Below are positions 11,601-23,838 of a DNA stretch of 64,000 bases, piece by piece. The position numbers and the translations under genes are program-made. The DNA lies in NCBI GenBank assembly GCA_014529385.2, contig CM043968.1, forward strand, positions 3,808,501-3,872,500, given 5' to 3'. The notes under the pieces are model-generated. The model saw nothing but the letters and a program-made list of their open reading frames with translations. It was not told the DNA's origin and made no database searches. This stretch comes from Adiantum capillus-veneris. Its lineage: Eukaryota > Streptophyta > Polypodiopsida > Polypodiales > Pteridaceae. Position 1 is the first letter of the stretch, and the number at the start of each line of letters is the position of its first letter.

Positions 11601-11616
11601 CCTGGCTCTGATACCA
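11601..11616 (-). other. Primer-binding site (initiator Met-tRNA) of the copia element
   Basis: On the minus strand TGGTATCAGAGCCAGG lies two bases after the 5' LTR. It is the standard copia PBS, complementary to the 3' end of initiator methionine tRNA. Confidence 0.92.
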
Positions 11617-11618
11617 AT

Positions 11619-12336
11619 TGTTAGGAAATAGGACATAGCTAAGTAGATAATTGAGTAGATTACTTAATGGAGAGAGATAAATTTCACACACAAGAGATTA
11701 TAAAGTAGAGAGAGAGAGAGAGTACACACAATATACGTGGTTCACCCAATGTGGGCTACGTCCATGGGAAAGCAGCCACTTAATGGATTTAGTACTTCAA
11801 AACAAGAAGTGGTTTACAAAGGGATTATACCCTTTTGGAGCTCCCACCTTGCTTCACTATCACCACCTCACACCCACCTTGTTGCATCAACTTCACACTC
11901 TAAAATGTGTGTAGAAATGGCTTCCTTTTATAGGCCAAAAGGGTTGCCCTCTCTCATGAGAGGCAGCCATGTGTAGCCACCCTTTTGTAGATAAGTCCAA
12001 ATCGGACCCTCCAATCCACCCATGTGTGGCCTCCCTTGAGAAGACAAGTCCGCTTTTGAATACAATCACCAGCCATTGAATTCGGCCACCAGCCAACCGG
12101 CCAACCGACCGATCATTTTCCGACCACTTTTCGACCGCCATCCGGCCATAATATTCCAGAGAAAAGGAATATTCCGATGAAAAGGAATATTTTGCTCGAG
12201 ACTTGCCATGAAAATTTTGATTTCCGGCGAGTTATTTTCTTCACGCACGATGGCTTCTCCTCATAATGAGGACCTTACAAATGTGCATTTTTTAAACAAA
12301 AAATTACAAGGGGTAAATCAGGCTCCATACTTAACA
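11619..12336 (-). repeat. 5' LTR of the copia element (718 bp)
   Basis: Runs TGTTAAGTATGG...CCTAACA on the minus strand, with TG/CA ends and the PBS immediately after. It includes the segment GAACCACGTATATTGTG, common near the end of plant copia LTRs, and a short AG repeat at 11708-11721. The inner 500 bp are absent from the other LTR. Confidence 0.9.
11925..11934 (-). promoter_or_regulatory. TATA box in the copia 5' LTR
   Basis: Minus-strand CCTATAAAAGG lies inside the LTR, in the expected place for the element's promoter. Prediction by motif only. Confidence 0.55.
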
Positions 12337-13421
12337 TGTAGGACAACTAGTAGCTCCTTTTTGTAGATGCCTAATACTCGCTCGTAGAAATTGAGTCTTC
12401 AACTCTCATATGCTATGTCATGCTCTTCTTAAAACAAAACTGCTCCAAGGCAATCTTCACAAGCATCACATTGGACCTCAAATGGTTTTGAGAGATCCTG
12501 TAGTGTAAGCACGGGTTGAGAGGTAAGATTTTCTTTAAGCTTTTTGCTCTTTCGCAATCCATATGTACTTAAATTTTCCTTGGTCAAGTCATGTAGTGGT
12601 CCTTCTATTTGGGAGAATTTAGCTATGAAGCATCTATAGTATGCACACATACCAATAAAGCTTCGTAGCTCATGTAGATTCCTACGACTAGGCCATTCTT
12701 TTATTACCTCAAGCTTGGCTAGATCCATATAGATACCATCTTGAGAGATAATATGACCTAAGTATTGAATCTCTTGGAGGAAAAATTAACTCTTCTTTTG
12801 GTTAATGAAAAGTTTATTCTCCCTCATAGCTTGAAAAACTACCTAGAGATGTTGTTTATGCTCCTCCAAAGATTTGGAGTAGATGATAATGTCGTCAAAG
12901 AACACTTCAGTAAACTTGGGGTAGGGTCTAAAGATTTTCTCCATAAGGCGGTTGAATGTGGCTGGAGCATTTGTCAAACCAAAAGGCATGACAAGATATT
13001 CATAAAGACCAAACGTTGTACGAAACGCGGTCTTTACAATATCTTCATTCACTATCCTTATTTGATGATATCCACTTTTAAGGTCAACCCTACTGAAGTA
13101 GGTCGAACCTTGTAGCTTATCAAACAGATCTTCTATCCGCAGTACGGGATTTTTTTTTTGATAATGATACAATTTAGTGCTCGATAGTCCACACACATGC
13201 GGTATATGCCATCTTACTAAAAGGACTAGTGAACAAAAGGGAGAGTAGCTAGGCCTCACCATTCCCTTGTCTACCAACTCATGCAATTGCCTCATAATCT
13301 CCCCTTGTTGAGCTTGAGAAACTCTATAAGGAGGTTTATTAGGCGGTGAGCTCCCAGGTAGAAGCTCTATCTTATGGTCACCATCCCCTCGTTTTGGAGG
13401 TAACCATAGGCATGTCATCAA
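12337..13421 (-). pseudogene. Gypsy reverse transcriptase and start of RNase H
   Basis: 13421-12843 (192 aa) carries gypsy RT motifs: [27 protein letters not shown] (catalytic Asp), [30 protein letters not shown] and FFDDIIIYS (the catalytic Asp pair). The motif around KKDGTWRMC is frameshifted near 13200. 12728-12429 continues with LHELRSFIGMCAYYRCFI and the RNase H opening PFEVQCDACEDCLGAVLF. After stops, 12428-12337 reads EEHDIAYES and YERVLGIYKKELLVVL before ending at the copia LTR. The catalytic residues are present but the frame is not continuous. Confidence 0.88.
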
Positions 13422-13589
13422 TAAATATATCTTGGAATCTATTTAGAAAATTAGACGTCAATTCTTCTTGATTCCTACCACTTTGTTTTGTTAAAATATT
13501 AGCATCATTTAGAGACTCTTTGACAAAAATCATGTACAAGGAAACCGAGCTTTTCATTGACTTATCAAAAGCAAGTGAATTTACAAGAG

Positions 13590-14006
13590 TTACATAGTAC
13601 AACCCGACTCATTGGCATCTATATATATGTTCTTTTCCCAATAGGTGAAATAAGTTCTCTTTTCAGGGAACTTCATGTTGACAGCCATGCGGTTGAGCCA
13701 TGGTGCCCCTAGGATAGCATCCTCATGTTGGAGATGGGAGATGAAAAAGTCTTCTTTGTTGATGTAGCTTTGGACATGAAGCCTCAACTTCCCAATTAAG
13801 AGAGTAATGGAGGCCTGATGTCCCATGAAAGCTCCATCAGCAGTTACAGTATCTCCCACCTCAAAAGCTTGAATGCCCAGCTTAGTGGCCAACTCTGTTG
13901 ATATGAATTTGTGAGTAGATCCATGGTCAAAAAGGATGAAGGCATCATGCTCCCTCACCTGGGCCTCACCTTTTCCCAAGCATAAGAAAGGGATGACCCT
14001 TTGCAA
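13590..14006 (-). pseudogene. Gypsy aspartic protease
   Basis: An open 138-aa piece with FILFDHGSTHKFIS, LATKLGIQAF and DAILGAPWLNRM, the retropepsin layout of plant gypsy elements. The active-site triad, normally Asp-Ser-Gly, reads Asp-His-Gly. The following linker (13602-13378), with [10 protein letters not shown], leads into RT after a stop. Confidence 0.8.
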
Positions 14007-14051
14007 TGAACATCCTCTTTTGGAGCTTCAATCAAGGAAGCTCTAAGAGTC

Positions 14052-15347
14052 TCATTGTGGGCATTTCTTTATGGGCAAAAACAATAGCCATGTCCCTGGT
14101 CCCCACACTTGAAGCATATCATCTTTGAGAAAAGCTTCTAACTCTTCAGGAGAGTTCATTTTTACCTTTATAGACTCCCTTCTCCTTGGTCTTGTTGTTG
14201 TTGTCGTTGGAATTGCCTTGGGAAGGACTTTGAGCATTGTTCTTCCCCTTTGAATCATTTTGATCTTTGTTTTCCATGGGCTTGGCATTTCTTTTAGCCT
14301 CTTGTTGGAAATTAATACGAGAAGCAACCATAGTGTGATGGATGACTTTGGTGATAGAACCAGGCCGTTGTGAGTTGCTCTGTGAAGTCTATATTTTCAA
14401 AGATTGTAGCTTTGAGATGTAAATACCAAAACTTGTCTACATATATGTGGATGGACTCGTTGGAGAGTAGCTTCAAACTATGCCATTTGGTGAGCACTTT
14501 ATCTTTGGCATCGCTTGCAAGGAATTGCTTCATGATGGAAACTCGTAGAGTTTTCCATGTCTTTGGAGCTTCGCCGTTTCCACAAAGGCTAGCCCACCAT
14601 TGACGAGCGGATTTTTGAAAGTGCATAGCTACATGACATAGCTTGGAGAATTCAGTGAAGCCCTCATCTCCAAAGGCCGCATCAAATTGCTGGATGAAGG
14701 CCAGTACTTTGTCAATAGCACCAAAGGTGCCATCATAGGTGAGAAAAGAGATACTCTTTCGTCCATCTTTGAACTTCTTAAGCTTGTGGGACCTTTTCCA
14801 AGCAGGATAGGATTTGCGATGTCCTCTCCTCTTGTATTCTCTAGGAGAATAGCCGCTGCTTTTGTCAAAAGAGGAGGAAGGTGATGAAGAAGGAGAAGAG
14901 GGTGACCTCTTTCTCGCCTTTTCTTCTTTTGTTTCCTCTCTTCCCTTTCAAAGTGACGAGGAGAAGGACTATAAGATGATCTTTTCCTTTTGGGAGGAGT
15001 TGGGGATCGTCAAGACCGCCGTCTTTGTGGAGCCACATCTTCAGAGGAATTCAAAGATTCACTTCTTTCTCGTTCATTGAATTCCTCCTCTTCTCTTATA
15101 GGAGAGAGTCTTCTTTTGGAAGTCTCTACAAGAGGCTTCCTAAGATCTCTCTCTTTTGGGAGAGGTAGGAAAATCTCGTAAGCACGAAGTTGTTGAGTAA
15201 CTTCAGCTTGCAAGGTAGGGTTGCCCATAGCTTGTTGCAACTTAGTAAAAAGACAGTTCACAAACATTGGGCATCATCAGTAGCACCTTCATGTGAAAAA
15301 TCAAAGTTGTCAATATTCATTCTACCCTCTTTATTATTGTTAGCCAT
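14052..15347 (-). pseudogene. Gypsy gag with CCHC zinc knuckle
   Basis: A likely start codon is at 15347 (MANNNKEGRMNIDNF). The reading breaks within about 30 codons and resumes at 15267 with TKLQQAMGNPTLQAE and a charged RRLSPIREEEEF segment. The capsid-like part, 14626-14312, has SARQWWASLCGNGEAPKTW, FLASDAKDKVLTKWHSLKL and YVDKFWYLHLKAT, typical of the retrotransposon gag domain. The knuckle CFKCGDQGHGYCFC lies near 14075-14115 in another frame. At least four frame changes are needed to read it through. Confidence 0.82.
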
Positions 15348-15489
15348 GCTAGCTAACTTATGTATATGCTACTGGTACCCTCAAAAACCTTAGTTGCTAC
15401 TCTTCTTTACCAGCCACACCCGTGGTTTAGAGATTGTTGATTGCAAAGAGTAGTGGAGAGGGTCTAACATTGCTCGGTTGATTATGGTT

Positions 15490-15690
15490 TGTTGGGATTC
15501 AGGCCAACTGGCTGGACATCCCACTTACTACTAACCCATCTACTAACTAACCTATATACAATTATTCTTTGATACAAAAGAATAAGGAGCTGCAACAATA
15601 GGATAACATTGATGTGCGCTCCACCCAAAGCAGGTCTCTCTCTCTCTGCTCTCGCACTTGTACCCGCACACGGTTCCCACGGCACCTTCA
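15490..15690 (+). repeat. Candidate short LTR (about 201 bp)
   Basis: Starts TGTTGGGATTCAGG and ends CACCTTCA, with a primer-binding site two bases later. TG/CA ends plus a PBS fit a 5' LTR of a plus-strand element. No second LTR or coding region was found downstream, so it is a fragment or a TRIM-like element. Confidence 0.6.
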
Positions 15691-15692
15691 AC

Positions 15693-15707
15693 TGGTATCA
15701 GAGCAAG
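15693..15707 (+). other. Primer-binding site after the 15490-15690 LTR
   Basis: TGGTATCAGAGCAAG matches the initiator Met-tRNA complement used by plant copia and TRIM elements. Confidence 0.8.
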
Positions 15708-16293
15708 GTTTGTGCTTGCCGTTTTCGCGTCTGTGTGCGCACACTTTCAAAAGTGCAAACAGGCTTCCGATTTTGGCATCGGCAAATTCAGCGTTCCGGG
15801 AGCGTTTCCATAAGGCATCCTGAGGTTTTACCCCCTTTCGAAGCTGTTCGTGCAGTCGAAAGCTTCATCCGAGCTACACTTCAGAGGAGTTGTATTTTTC
15901 AACTCCACTTTTGCTAGAGGTACAGGTACAGGTACAGGACACAGGTGCAGGTTGTTCAGAGACTATTTTGGGATGGTATATAGCTGTTTTATGGCTATTA
16001 TGTGTTATTGAGATGGTGTTTATGGGCTGATTAGGAGCACTTTTCGGTATCGACATTGTCTTGGGCTTTTCAGGCATCCATCTCCTCACAGGTTCTTGCA
16101 TACATACGGGACAACCAGGTTTCTTACAGGTTACAGTGTTTTGCATCGACACAAATTTCAGTGGGAGTACTTGATGCGCATATGCATTGTTTTGGCACTT
16201 TTGATAGTGCTTGAGCTCTTTTGAGAGCGGTTTACTCCCCGCAGGGATCTGTTTAATGCTTGCACATTTTGTTTGGCGCTTGTTTGAGAGCGT

Positions 16294-16296
<3 letters not shown>
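15708..16296 (+). other. Non-coding leader-like sequence after the PBS
   Basis: No gag start is recognisable. The stretch has a run of five GGTACA/GTACAG-type repeats at about 15919-15945 (ACAGGTACAGGTACAGG) and is otherwise without features. Confidence 0.4.

Positions 16297-16359
<63 letters not shown>
16297..16359. repeat. (CT)31 microsatellite
   Basis: Perfect CT run of about 63 bp. Confidence 0.95.
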
Positions 16360-16364
<5 letters not shown>

Positions 16365-16475
16365 GCTACAACAACCACATAAACCTCACCAACGCCCAAC
16401 AACATCGTCGACACTTCCTTTGACAACATATTCCATGTTGACCTCTTGTTTGTCAACTTGGGAGGACTCATGGAG

Positions 16476-18268
<1,793 letters not shown>

Positions 18269-20253
18269 ATGGAAGACGAGCCCGGTTTCAACCCTGATGT
18301 TCAGCCGTTCGCTGAAGCCGTAGGTCATGGGAACGACAGCAGTACTGTGAACCCTGACTCAACTATAGAAATCCTTGTCGATGACTCCGACCTCATTCAT
18401 GAAGGTCTAGAGCTTTCCATTACGTTTGAGAAAACCGATCAGGCGGAAGGGCAGCAGAGTGAGCTTGCTGACCACTTGGACGGTGTCGAAGTCCGCGTTA
18501 GCTTGGATGCAACACAGGCAGTCGGTGTTGAAGTTGTCTCGTCCTGCCATGACAATGAAGAGCTACTGCAGTCTGGGGACTTGCCAGACAGAAACTTGTG
18601 GGTCCTTGGTACTGAAACAAACACGCACATTTTACCTTCAGAAAGTTTTGGAGACATTGAAAACAGAGATGCTACTGTGAACTGCACACCCACGTTACCT
18701 TCACTAGATCTCGGAAATGGGATTGTGGAGAGGCATGCTGATATGGAGAAGTGTGAGGAAGGGGATGGTAACCAAGGTAGTGAGAAGAAGCGCTCTAGAG
18801 AGGAGGTGGCAGAGGAAGGTAGATGCTTGAAGTTGAAGACCATAGAAGTCAAAGAAAAAGAGGTAGAGGACCCCCCTAAAAAGCTTGCAGAGCGCACTGA
18901 ACATGTGAAACCAGACCCAGTTAATGACTATGCCACTGGATCACGACATACGGAGTCACAATACATGGTGAGCGATATGCTGGAGCCGGTAAAAAACAAG
19001 AATAATGATGAAACAAAGAGTACAGGGTCAAATGTTTGCATGGATGGGACAGTCGATGAGGCCAAGGAAGCTTGTTTTGGTCAGGGAATGGATGATAAGC
19101 AATGTGGCAATGAAAGCACAGAATTGGCTCCCCTTCATTGCAGAGTTAATAATAAGGAGAACACAGTCGATGAGGCGGTTCGCACACGCCCTCGGAAAAA
19201 GAGGAAGATAGCAATGCTTTTAGCATATTGTGGCGCCGGTTACCAAGGTATGCAGAAAAATCCTGGGGCTGTCACAATCGAGGGCTTGCTAGAAGAAGCA
19301 CTTCTGAAGGCAGGGGCAATGCCAGAGAATTATGATGGGAACCCAAGAAAGGTTGATTGGATGAGAGCAGCAAGGACTGATAAAGGGGTAAGTGCAGTTG
19401 GTCAGGTAGTTTCAGGTTTGTTCTACATTGATCCTCCAGGTTTTGTTGAGCGAGTAAATGCACACCTTCCCAAGCAGATTCGTTTGCTAGGTTACAAGAG
19501 GGTTATCCCCACTTTCAGTGCCAAAAAGTATTGTGATCGAAGGAGGTATGAATATGTCATTCCGATTTTTGCTTTGGATCCAAGTACTCACAGAGACAGG
19601 GAGGCTGTGTTAGCAAGTGAAGGTAAAGAGGATGCCTTTGCCAAGTGTCAAGAGTGCTCCGAAAGGGGTCGGAAAATACCCGCTGGCAAAGTTTTTCGAA
19701 AGCTGTCACCAGACGGGGCAAAGGCTCACAATTGTGATGGCCAGAGTGCAGCCTTAGAGTCACAATCCACATATGAACCGACTACAGACATTAGGTTGTC
19801 TATGATTTCGTCATCAGGAGAGCAACCACATCAAGAGGATAATTCTGAGGAGGCTAAGCCACCAGCTGATTTGAAAGGGACGAAGCTTGCTCCACTTGAA
19901 GAGGAAGATGTCAAGCAAGGTTCTTTGGGTGCCTCACCTGATCTTAAGAAAGAGCCTTTTCACTTTGGAGATGCAGAGCGTGCAAGGCTGAACCGCATAT
20001 TGAGTCACTATGTTGGTACTCATAATTTCCACAACTTCACTTCAAGAGTAAAGGCCGAAGACCCAAGTGCGAAACGTTACATGGTGTCCTTTGAGGCTGG
20101 TGATGTGTTTACTGTGGGAGGCACAGAGTTTGTAAGCTGCACAGTCATTGGACAAAGCTTTATGCTTCACCAGATCAGAAAAATGATTGGACTAGCGATT
20201 GCTGTTTTCAGAGGTTTTGCTCCAGAGTCTATACTGGAGACAGCTTTGAGAAG
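18269..20253 (+). CDS. PUS1: tRNA pseudouridine synthase (TruA/PUS1 family), exon 1
   Basis: Encodes most of a TruA-family pseudouridine synthase, which isomerises uridine to pseudouridine in tRNA, and in eukaryotes also in some other RNAs. The first ~300 residues are acidic and low-complexity with no domain I recognise. A basic RPRKKRKIAMLL (about 306-317) could be a nuclear signal at the start of the catalytic core. Core motifs are AYCGAGYQGMQ, then AARTDKGVSA with the catalytic Asp at about residue 371, KKYCDRRRYEYVIP near 420, THNFHNFTS and GQSFMLHQIRKMIGL. A hydrophilic insertion of about 110 residues separates the two halves. The open frame ends only because AAG|GTAAGC is a splice donor; its apparent TAA stop lies in the intron. 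Symbol by family resemblance; a related TruA paralogue is possible. Confidence 0.93.
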
Positions 20254-20826
20254 GTAAGCCAATTGCCTAGAAATTAAACATTGCTCTCTTTGGCAAGGTT
20301 TTATCTGCTTTGGTTTTGCAATTCCTGATGAATTGTAAGTTTCTTGGAGTTTTTTCAAGCTAATGTTATGAATTTGTCACTAGCTTACTATCTTTTGGGT
20401 AGAACTAAGGATGGCACGATATGAAGGTACTTCTCCCTCGTTAAGTAAAAGGAACCCTGTGTACGTACGGAGCACTTATCCTGAACTATCACCATCAATC
20501 ACTTCCGCTGCACCTAGCAGAATGCGCTAACAAATGGCACATCTGCCATAGCTAGGCACACACATCTATTCGAAGGGCTGAAAAGTCAATTGTACAAACT
20601 CTCTCTTTGTCTAAACTCTTGTGGATGGGCGCCATCTCTTCAGTAGAAGCTTTGTAACCAAGTTTCATTATTAATAGAATAAAGGAATAAGCCAAGGGTG
20701 CCTATTCAGAGGCCAATGCTGTGCAGGAGAGGAACTCTGCCTCTCCATCTCTCCCCATCCCTCTCTATCTCTCATTCTCTCCCATATCTCCTCTTATTCA
20801 CCACTACTATTATGATAGCTATGGGC

Positions 20827-20831
<5 letters not shown>

Positions 20832-20907
<76 letters not shown>
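20832..20907. repeat. Compound microsatellite (CT)18(AT)20
   Basis: A CT run passes directly into an AT run, inside the synthase intron. Confidence 0.95.
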
Positions 20908-20911
<4 letters not shown>

Positions 20912-21264
20912 ATGTGCAAAGTCTTCATTATCTCTATCATTATTTTGTGGGTTGAGTTTTACTATTTTGCTGTCCAATACCACATGGGCAGTAACCACCG
21001 ATTTCAGGTTCATGATCTGACTCTTGCGGATCTCAAGTGGCAGATGCATGTTAAGACTTCAATGAACTGACTTCTTAGCTTCATAAAGGATCCTCTACAT
21101 ACGACACACATACAGAATCTACCGTTGATGGAAGTTCATGAACGGCAATGTCACCAACCCAAACCTCTTGTCGGCAATGAAACCAAGTAAGCAAATATAT
21201 GGAGAGTTTGGGACATTCGACGACATGCAAGGAACATAAGTCAAAGTCAAAAGTCTTTTCCCAG
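20908..21264 (+). other. Intron sequence, nothing recognised
   Basis: Short non-coding stretch between the CT/AT microsatellite and the gypsy remnant. Confidence 0.5.
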
Positions 21265-23200
21265 CTACTTGGGCAAAAAGCCCAACATTTTTCGACCTAA
21301 CATAAAAGGGGTCAAGAAGAAAACACCAATGACATGTTCACTCACTTCAAGGACAAGGACTTTAGTTGGAGTTTTGGTGTCGAAGAAGAGAGGCAGTTGC
21401 AAAAATGAAAGCATCAACAAATCATAATCGTCTTTTGACTTAGAATTTGCAAGTATATCCTTATCTTCATTTGGTAATGGAATATCACTTGGAAAAACTT
21501 CTTGCTCAAAATCATCTTTGTCTTCATTAATTGATTCAGAAGAAGTTAATGAAATAAAAAATTCATCAATAAATTTTCCATCCGCATCAGAAATCATATT
21601 CGTTTCATAATCCACTATATCATGCCGTTTGACTTGTTCACGTGAGGCTTGAATCACCCGTTCCGCATGGTAAAGCCCGTGTGAAATCAGTTCACATCTT
21701 TGAACAAATTGATAGTATTTTCTCGCAAGCTAACTGTTGGATCATGCTGGAATAACCAATGCTGACCAAGAATCATGTCATAACAAGATAAAGGCATGAC
21801 TTCGAAATTCAGTTGATCTACACAATTTTGAATATCGAACTGCAATTGTTGGATTGTTTCATCACAAGTTAAAATTGATCCATGTGCTAACTCCACATCT
21901 GACATCATACAAGTGAGATATCTTTTGAGTTGGCAAGCAAAGGTGTCAAACTATCTGAGTGCTAACGAAGTTATTAGAGCATCTGCGCTCCACCAAAACA
22001 CTGATGGAGCGACCATTGAAACTCCGAGCAAGCTCAAAACGTGCTTTGAGAGAGGCTCCAAAACTAAAGAACCACACTGAGCATTTTTCATAAGGATAGT
22101 CATATGCGACGAGACACGAAGTGTATTGACCACAAATTTTCCTTTATCTTTAGCAGAAGCTGAGTGTTCGGAATTTGATGATGTTTTTGCGATCTCAAAT
22201 TAGATTGATTTAGTTTCTTGGGACTCTTATACAATCTATGGTCAGCACCACAAATTGTACATAATCTATCCTTCTTTGAAGCTGAAGAAGCATTTGACGA
22301 AGAGCCTTGCTGAGTGTTGAAACACCGATCTTGAGAAAAATCATGTCCTTTACCACGATCGAGTGGAGCATTTGAAGGAGGTCTGCTTTGAGATTGTCAA
22401 TCTTGAGAGTAGAACCTTGTAGTTGAATAAGGCAACATTCCTTGTTACTTGAACTGAGATTGTTGCTGTTGACTCTAGCTATAGCGTTCTCTGCAATCGC
22501 GCTGTGAAAAGCGAGCGCTGTTTTAAGATCGGTCACTAGGGAGAAAGTTCCGTGTAGGGCGCCGATTATTGCCAAGACGTTCCACATAGGTGATTGCAAC
22601 ATCCAAGGTGGTAGGGTTGTACTTGTGCACATCGTCCTTCAGGGTTGGTTTAAGCCCGTCAATGAAACTATGTAGTTTGCAGAGGGGCTAAGATTCTTTA
22701 TTTCCAAAGTTAATTTATGAAACTCTGTGATATGTGATATACGGGGCCAATGAACCGGTTTGGTTCAAGCGGCGAAAAGAGGATCGGGCATGAAAATTCG
22801 CATTGGCAGGTTCGAATGCCTTGCGAAGAACAACACGCTGGAATTATCCCAAGAAGGTGTATGTTTGCTGTTAGCAACCCGTTGTTGCCACGAAATGTTG
22901 CGTCTTTTAACAGAGAGCTAGCAAGTGCAACCTTCTTGTTCTCTACTAAATCCGTGCTAGACAAGTAGACCTCCATTTTGAATAGCCATTGGCCTAGCAT
23001 GCGCTTGTCGCGGTGACCAATAGAGGGCTCGAACAATTTAACATCTAGTTTCTTCTTTTGTATAGCATCGAAAATTTTATAAAGTAGTTGAAGTTCATGA
23101 TTGTCTACCTCATCAGTTGGATCCAGTTCTTCGTGTTCATTCACAAAAGCTTCGGAAGAAGGTGGTGGAGATGCAACATGTGTAGTCCGAGAAGCAGTAA
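21265..23200 (-). pseudogene. Gypsy gag-protease remnant inside the intron
   Basis: Minus strand. 23150-22830 reads gag with VDNHELQLLYKIFDAI and MLGQWLFKMEVYLSS. 22690-22210 continues with a DDVHKYNPTTLDVAITYVE-like segment and a knuckle-like CTICGADH. 21908-21687 gives protease-flank residues QFDIQN, EVMPLSCYDMILGQHWLF and QHDPTVSL. The protease active-site region near 22010 no longer shows a clear Asp. An acidic linker (21657-21265) follows. RT and integrase are absent. Many frames are needed; the element is dead. It is antisense to the host gene. Confidence 0.78.
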
Positions 23201-23258
23201 GGTAACTCCGTGAAGAGGTTTGCGTCTGCAACTGCTCTAGGTGAGTGTTGATTGCATA

Positions 23259-23368
23259 GTAACAGGGAATGGCCGTTTTCAGGTCTCCGTTCCCCGTTCC
23301 CATTCTAAGTTCCCGGTCCGAATCCCTGTTCCGTGTTTCAAACGTGAGTACTCGTAACAGGGAATGGC
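23259..23368. repeat. Direct repeat of GTAACAGGGAATGGC, offset 95 bp
   Basis: Identical 15-bp strings at 23259-23273 and 23354-23368 flank a stretch rich in GTTCC/GGAAC words. No terminal inverted repeat was found. Confidence 0.55.
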
Positions 23369-23780
23369 ATTTTGCCATGGCGTACACAAGAGAGGGAGGA
23401 ATGAGTAGTAGTGTACGCAAATTACAATGCTGGCTGATCTTTTTTTTATATTAAAAAAACGCAACTTGCAAGTTTTTTGGGTAGTGGTGTTTTCACATGA
23501 GGGGTCGAAAAATTGGGGGTTGGCCGGGCAATTTACCATTAAATTGAAGGTACCCGATGGTGTGAAAACTCATGCGTTGCTGGCTGCGTGTGTACATAAG
23601 CTGCAGCGAATAAATTGCAATGTAAGGTGCAGCAGAAGTGAATGTTGATCTTGCTCAAGATGAGTGCTCCAAAATGTGCTCAAGGGTTCCCTTTACTTAC
23701 GGAAGGGAGAGCCTTCCGTTCCTTTTGTGAAAGAGTGCAATGATCACAAACAAAGTGAATGACATTGTGAATGAAGGTGC

Positions 23781-23782
<2 letters not shown>

Positions 23783-23835
<53 letters not shown>
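23783..23835. repeat. (AG)26 microsatellite
   Basis: Perfect AG run inside the synthase intron. Confidence 0.95.

Positions 23836-23838
<3 letters not shown>

Larger units (their letters stand above)
6119..12336 (-). mobile_element. Ty1/copia LTR retrotransposon, degenerate, with nested insertion
   Basis: Read on the minus strand, the element has a 5' LTR (12336-11619), a primer-binding site, then gag, protease, integrase, reverse transcriptase and RNase H. This is the copia order, with integrase before RT. A polypurine tract and a truncated 3' LTR (6315-6119) follow. The LTRs share the terminus TGTTAAGTATGGAGCC. The 3' LTR keeps only about 197 of 718 bp. Gag and pol carry stops and frameshifts, and a 1.3-kb inverted-repeat element interrupts protease. 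The right border cuts gypsy pol at 12337, so this copia element entered an older gypsy element. A target-site duplication cannot be tested because the left end is lost. Confidence 0.92.
12337..15347 (-). mobile_element. Ty3/gypsy retrotransposon fragment, broken by the copia insertion
   Basis: Minus-strand order is gag (from 15347), zinc knuckle, protease, RT and the beginning of RNase H, i.e. gypsy order. Pol reading continues right up to the copia LTR: ELLVVL ends at 12337. The rest of RNase H and integrase are not found on the far side of the copia element. No gypsy LTR was identified at the right end, where a different LTR begins at 15490. Confidence 0.88.

Noticed and set aside
18439-18897. 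152-codon minus-strand ORF
   Set aside because: Antisense shadow of pseudouridine synthase exon 1, Ser-rich because of the acidic sense strand.
20255-20257. TAA as the true end of the pseudouridine synthase
   Set aside because: It lies within a GTAAGC donor, and the missing C-terminal residues are found in the same frame at 29227.
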